From: Nymphaea colorata
Lineage: Eukaryota > Streptophyta > Magnoliopsida > Nymphaeales > Nymphaeaceae
Direction of reading: 5' to 3'
DNA: 64,000 nt
Assembly: GCF_008831285.2 (NCBI RefSeq)
Contig: NC_045139.1
Coordinates: 27,872,808 to 27,936,807, forward strand
Shown: piece after piece, positions 60,519 through 64,000 of the stretch
Layout of the letters: each line of letters opens with the position of its first letter
Numbering within the stretch: the stretch's first letter is position 1
Program-made: the position numbers and the translations under genes
Notes under the pieces: model-generated
The model's input: only the letters and a program-made list of their open reading frames with translations
Database searches by the model: none
Told to the model about the DNA's origin: nothing

Positions 60519-62350
60519 TTGATAAAATTGATAATATCACTCAACGTCCAACGATGATCTCCACAAGTTTGATTTATAGAAAACAAAGGAAAGGAGAGAG
60601 GTGTGAAAAATGGTTGGTGTGGCAACACACACCTCCAAACCCTAATCCATCAAGTTAACACATTTTTACACTTATGAATATATAATCCCTTTAATCATGG
60701 ACATAATACAAGTGAACCATTAATGAATGAAAATAACACGTCAATAAAAAGGAAACCACCTGTGTATAGGAGGACGATTGGATCAGATATGTCTAGATCC
60801 AATCCAGGCCCATATATGATAAAGCTTATATTTCTACACTCCCTCAAGTTGTACATGGTCGTAAATCATTTACAACTTGTTCTTCAATAGCCTAAATTGA
60901 TGTATGGCTCTATCTCCTCGAGTTCAGCCTTCTAGCGTATGGAATGTTGGTCAATCTCAGTGTGTGTTGCCCGGCTATGTTGAATAAGGTTGAAAGATGG
61001 TATTTATAGCACTTTGATTATCACATGGTAATAATGATTGATCTATAGCACTTGATTATCACACAGTAATAATGATTGATCTATTCTATTTCCCAGATCA
61101 GCTGGCAAATATCTAATCCCTGTAACTTCCGCTGTCCCAGCAGCCATCGATATGTACTCAGCTTCCGTACTAGACAGTTTCACTGCCTTCTGTTTTCAAC
61201 TACTCAAAGATGCAAGATTTTTACCTATGAAAATATAGTACTCAGATACGGATCTCCTCTCATCTGGGTCAGCTGCCCAAACTGCATCCATATAGGTAGT
61301 CAGCTTGTGTTCTTCATTTCCATTGCCACTTTTACAATAAAACAACCCATATCCTACGACTTCTCAGTTTCTGCATGCTCCAAGAGAGGGACACATGGAA
61401 GTTGTGAAACGTATTTTAAGATGCATATGTCTGGTCTAGATACTAGAACATTCCAATAGTGTTGTGATACTTTGTGGGATTGATATAAAGCTCTCCATCC
61501 TCTAAACTTAATATCTGTTACCACACACGTAGAGTATTCGCTGCCTTACAATGCAACACACTTGGAGTATTCACTGGTGTACAATTTGTAATGACTGCCT
61601 TGTCCAAAAGATCTAGTATGTATTTATGCTGCATGAGTGTTGCCATGTCCCCTTGTCTATTTACCTCAACTCCAAGAAAATATGGAATTTGTCCAGATCC
61701 TTCAGTTTAAAAACCGTCATCAAATATTCTTTCACTTCTTGCACATGTTCATTTGAACTCCCAGTGATTACAATATCATTAACATATATGAGAAGTAAAT
61801 TGGTGGTACCCTTTGCCTGATAAATAAAAAGTCAGTGATCAAGTGAACACCTTTTGAAGCCATATCCTTGAATCTGTATAGAAAAGCTATCGAACCACGA
61901 ACGAGAAGCTTATTTTAGGCCATATAAAGAATTTTTTGACCTGGATACCCAAGTAGAAGCATCCCCCTTTGCATATCCAAGGGGTTTGCTCCATATGCAC
62001 TTCTTCTTTCAAGTCACCATGCAAAAAAAACACATCCTTGACATCTATTTGACTGAGCTTCCATCCGATCAACTGCAAGAGATATAATGACATAGTACCA
62101 TCTCGACTACTGGATTAAAAGTCTCTTCATAATTTTTTCCATATTTTGAAGCCATGAGCCACAAGTTGTGCTTTGTATCTCTCAATGCTCCCATTAGGTT
62201 TATGTTTTATCTTGTTAACCTATTTAGATCCCACAACTTTTTTTTATTCTAACCTCAGAACAACCTCCCATGTTTGACATGCATGAAGAGCTGCTATATC
62301 TTCATTCATGCTCTCAATCCATCAGTGAGATTTGGCTGTTTGATTGAAAC
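60519..62350 (-). mobile_element. Copia-E: truncated Ty1/copia element
   Basis: The minus strand has the 3' half of copia pol. An RT start near 62330-62094 (YGKNYEETFNPV) leads to 61887-62093 (WKLSQIDVKDVFFLHGDLKE). The catalytic region at about 61770 reads LLIYVNDIVITGS, with Asn where YVDD is expected. RNase H at about 61080-61280 includes STEAEYISMAAGTAEV, ending near KLMIYDHVQLEG at about 60850. A polypurine tract, CTTGAGGGAG, is followed by TGTAGAAATA at about 60836, the start of the 3' LTR, which extends left to perhaps 60519. Gag, protease and integrase are missing. A 40-bp tandem duplication (about 61011-61085) lies in RNase H. Confidence 0.8.
61011..61085. repeat. Short tandem duplication in Copia-E RNase H
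   Basis: Two near-identical copies of GATTATCACAYRGTAATAAT plus GATTGATCTAT, duplicating the codons around the LCDNQSA motif. Confidence 0.8.
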
Positions 62351-62679
62351 AATTTGGTTCATCTTGTTTAGTGAGCTATGTGATGAACAACTGAAAAACT
62401 AGAGAAAAATTGTCATAGCTCACCCATCATCTCTGAATAGGATGTCGAATTCAATTTTGATCTCCTTGAGGTTTCAGCCGTTGTTATCTCGTTATTCATT
62501 TTTGCATTCTTACCTCTTCTCGTGAAGACTTGCCCAGAAAAATGTTCTTCACACAAGATGTGTTGCATCTGATAGAGGATTAGTTGAGGACTCTGCAGCA
62601 TAAAAAATGGGACAACTTGTTTGACAAGATTGGTCTATATTTGCAAAAAGGTCTGCATTCATCCAAGGGTCATAGGCAA
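62351..62679. other. Non-coding stretch
   Basis: Probably the decayed linker before RT of Copia-E. No domain is recognised. Confidence 0.4.
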
Positions 62680-64000
62680 TGTTATCAATGCCGTATCGTA
62701 TCGTGTATCGGTCGGGCCGACCTATACGCCGTATCGTAACGTATCGTAAAATTAATTTTTTAATTTGTAAAAATATTTAAAATTTATAAAAAATAGAAAA
62801 AATATCAGAAAAATTCTAAAAAAATCCGAAAAAACTAGGAAAAATCAGAAAAATTCAAGAAAAATGTATTTAAAGGAACATTCATCATTCATGTATATGA
62901 AGTATGAACTATGAAGTATGCATATGAACAAGACATTCCAAAATAAGAAATCAAACATTCAAAAAACAAAATAACATACTAAGCAACCTAAGAGTATTCA
63001 ATTACATCACAATTCATAAGTTCAGAGGTCAAAACTCAAAACATATTGACATAGTTTTCAAAACTCAAAACAAAAAGCCTCGTCAATCGTCATCTGCATC
63101 ATCATCTTCATTCTTCATCATCATCTTCATTTTCTTCATTAATTGCTTCTTCTATCCCCTCTGTTGCAAATGGAATGTCACCAACATTCCATTGCTCCCC
63201 CTCAGCCTCTCCTTCATCAATAATCTCTGCTGCTCCTTCAACGTTCAAAAAATCAAGATCGTCCTCATCAAGTATTGCAGATGGTTCTTCTTCAACCCAA
63301 GAATCTAATATATCAAAATGGTCAATGAAGATAGGATCATATTGATTGTGATGCTTCCTCGTAGATGTTGTTTCTAGTTGCCTAACAAGAGAAAAATTTA
63401 ACAAATTGTTAGAGATTAAAATATATATTAGAATTTGCTATTTTGTATAACAAATGTTTACCTTTGTCTCAACTTCATATTATAACGAACGTAAACAAGG
63501 TCATTCAACCTTTTATGTTCCAGCCTATTCCTCTTCTTACTGTGGATGTGTTGAAATACACTCCAATTTCTTTCACATCTAGTTGCACTACATGTTTGGC
63601 TGAGGATTCTAATTGCAAGCTTCCTTAATTCTGGGCAATCAGGCCCAAACCTTTCCCACCACAAATTTAATAATAGATGGAAAGTAAAAATGTTGTCAGA
63701 ATAAATATGTGAGAAGATAGAAGAAAAGCTAAACAACAAAAAGTATAAATTCTCTTTTTCTAAAACCTGGACGCATAGTTGTCCTGCATCGAACTGATGT
63801 GTCTCTCGCCATGGTACCAGAAGCCGTATCATATTTGTTGATCGACATATGGATAGCGTCTTGTTCTTTACTATCGCTTACTCATACATCAATACAATCC
63901 AACATGCCATACTCGACCTTTCTATCCTTCTTAAAAATGAGAAGATATCTAATAGCAGGATTTAGGTAGTAGGCTGCTGCATGAAGTGGGCAATGAAGTT
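62680..64000 (-). mobile_element. hAT-C: 3' part of a hAT element, cut by the window edge
   Basis: Minus-strand transposase C terminus. Near 63860-64000 is PLHAAAYYLNPAIRYLLIF, followed by a stop in place of the residue after CIDV, then SKEQDAIHMSINKYDTASGT. The hATC dimerisation part at 63462-63670 contains LWWERFGPDCPELRKLAIRI, CSATRCERNWSVF, and NRLEHKRLNDLVYVRYNMKL. A GT-AG intron (63382-63461) joins it to the tail exon 63108-63381 (YDPIFIDHFDILDSWVEEEP, ending [10 protein letters not shown]). Downstream are the T-rich trailer and terminal CGTATCG words at 62690-62750. It is better preserved than hAT-A but has at least one stop. The N-terminal part with the BED finger lies outside. Confidence 0.85.

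Noticed and set aside
1-64000. CRISPR arrays, bacterial operons or phage genes
   Set aside because: The content is plant nuclear. Tandem arrays here have no regular unique spacers.

Overview
This is nuclear DNA from a flowering plant. The evidence is intron-split genes with plant-specific relatives (an ECT-type YTH protein and a RanBP2-type zinc-finger protein), a dense mix of plant Ty1/copia, Ty3/gypsy and hAT transposons, and a transferred piece of chloroplast inverted repeat. The species cannot be fixed from the window. Only two host genes look intact, both are cut by the window edges or by missing exons, and they point away from each other: the zinc-finger gene on the minus strand (start codon at 5511) and the YTH gene on the plus strand (apparent start codon at 39234). 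A third gene-like locus, a purple acid phosphatase at 24.1-25.7 kb, is a pseudogene.

Layout. 1-5.5 kb: 5' exons of the zinc-finger gene with a 1.2-kb non-autonomous hAT-type element in an intron. 6-7.7 kb: CTCGAG-rich arrays and tandem duplications. 7.69-15.68 kb: a complete but defective copia element (Copia-A, minus) with two LTRs, a 5-bp target duplication, deleted gag and integrase cores, and a mosaic plastid insertion carrying trnR-ACG, trnN-GUU and an ndhB scrap. 17.8-22.3 kb: decayed gypsy element (Gypsy-A, minus). 24-25.7 kb: acid phosphatase pseudogene. 27.9-30.1 kb: decayed hAT transposase. 30.6-32.4 kb: decayed copia (Copia-B). 32.8-37.3 kb: mostly featureless, with small duplications. 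37.3-59.5 kb: the YTH gene, whose second coding-region intron is 17.6 kb long and holds a 1-kb hAT-type element, a gypsy remnant (Gypsy-B), and a hAT remnant split by a full-length copia (Copia-C), which is itself hit by a 338-bp MITE and a 0.7-kb insertion. 60.5-62.3 kb: copia remnant (Copia-E, minus). 62.7-64.0 kb: 3' part of a hAT transposase gene running off the right edge.

Nothing here is an operon or a defence system; the host genes are unrelated neighbours. The biologically richest content is the layered transposon history. Three non-autonomous elements have perfect 8-bp target duplications (1241-2459, 40411-41412 and 50132-50469); the last two share the terminal sequence CTATGTCACA and look like one family. 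The relative order of several insertions can be read directly. I found no evidence for a wholly new biological system; the CTATGTCACA family is the best candidate for something undescribed.
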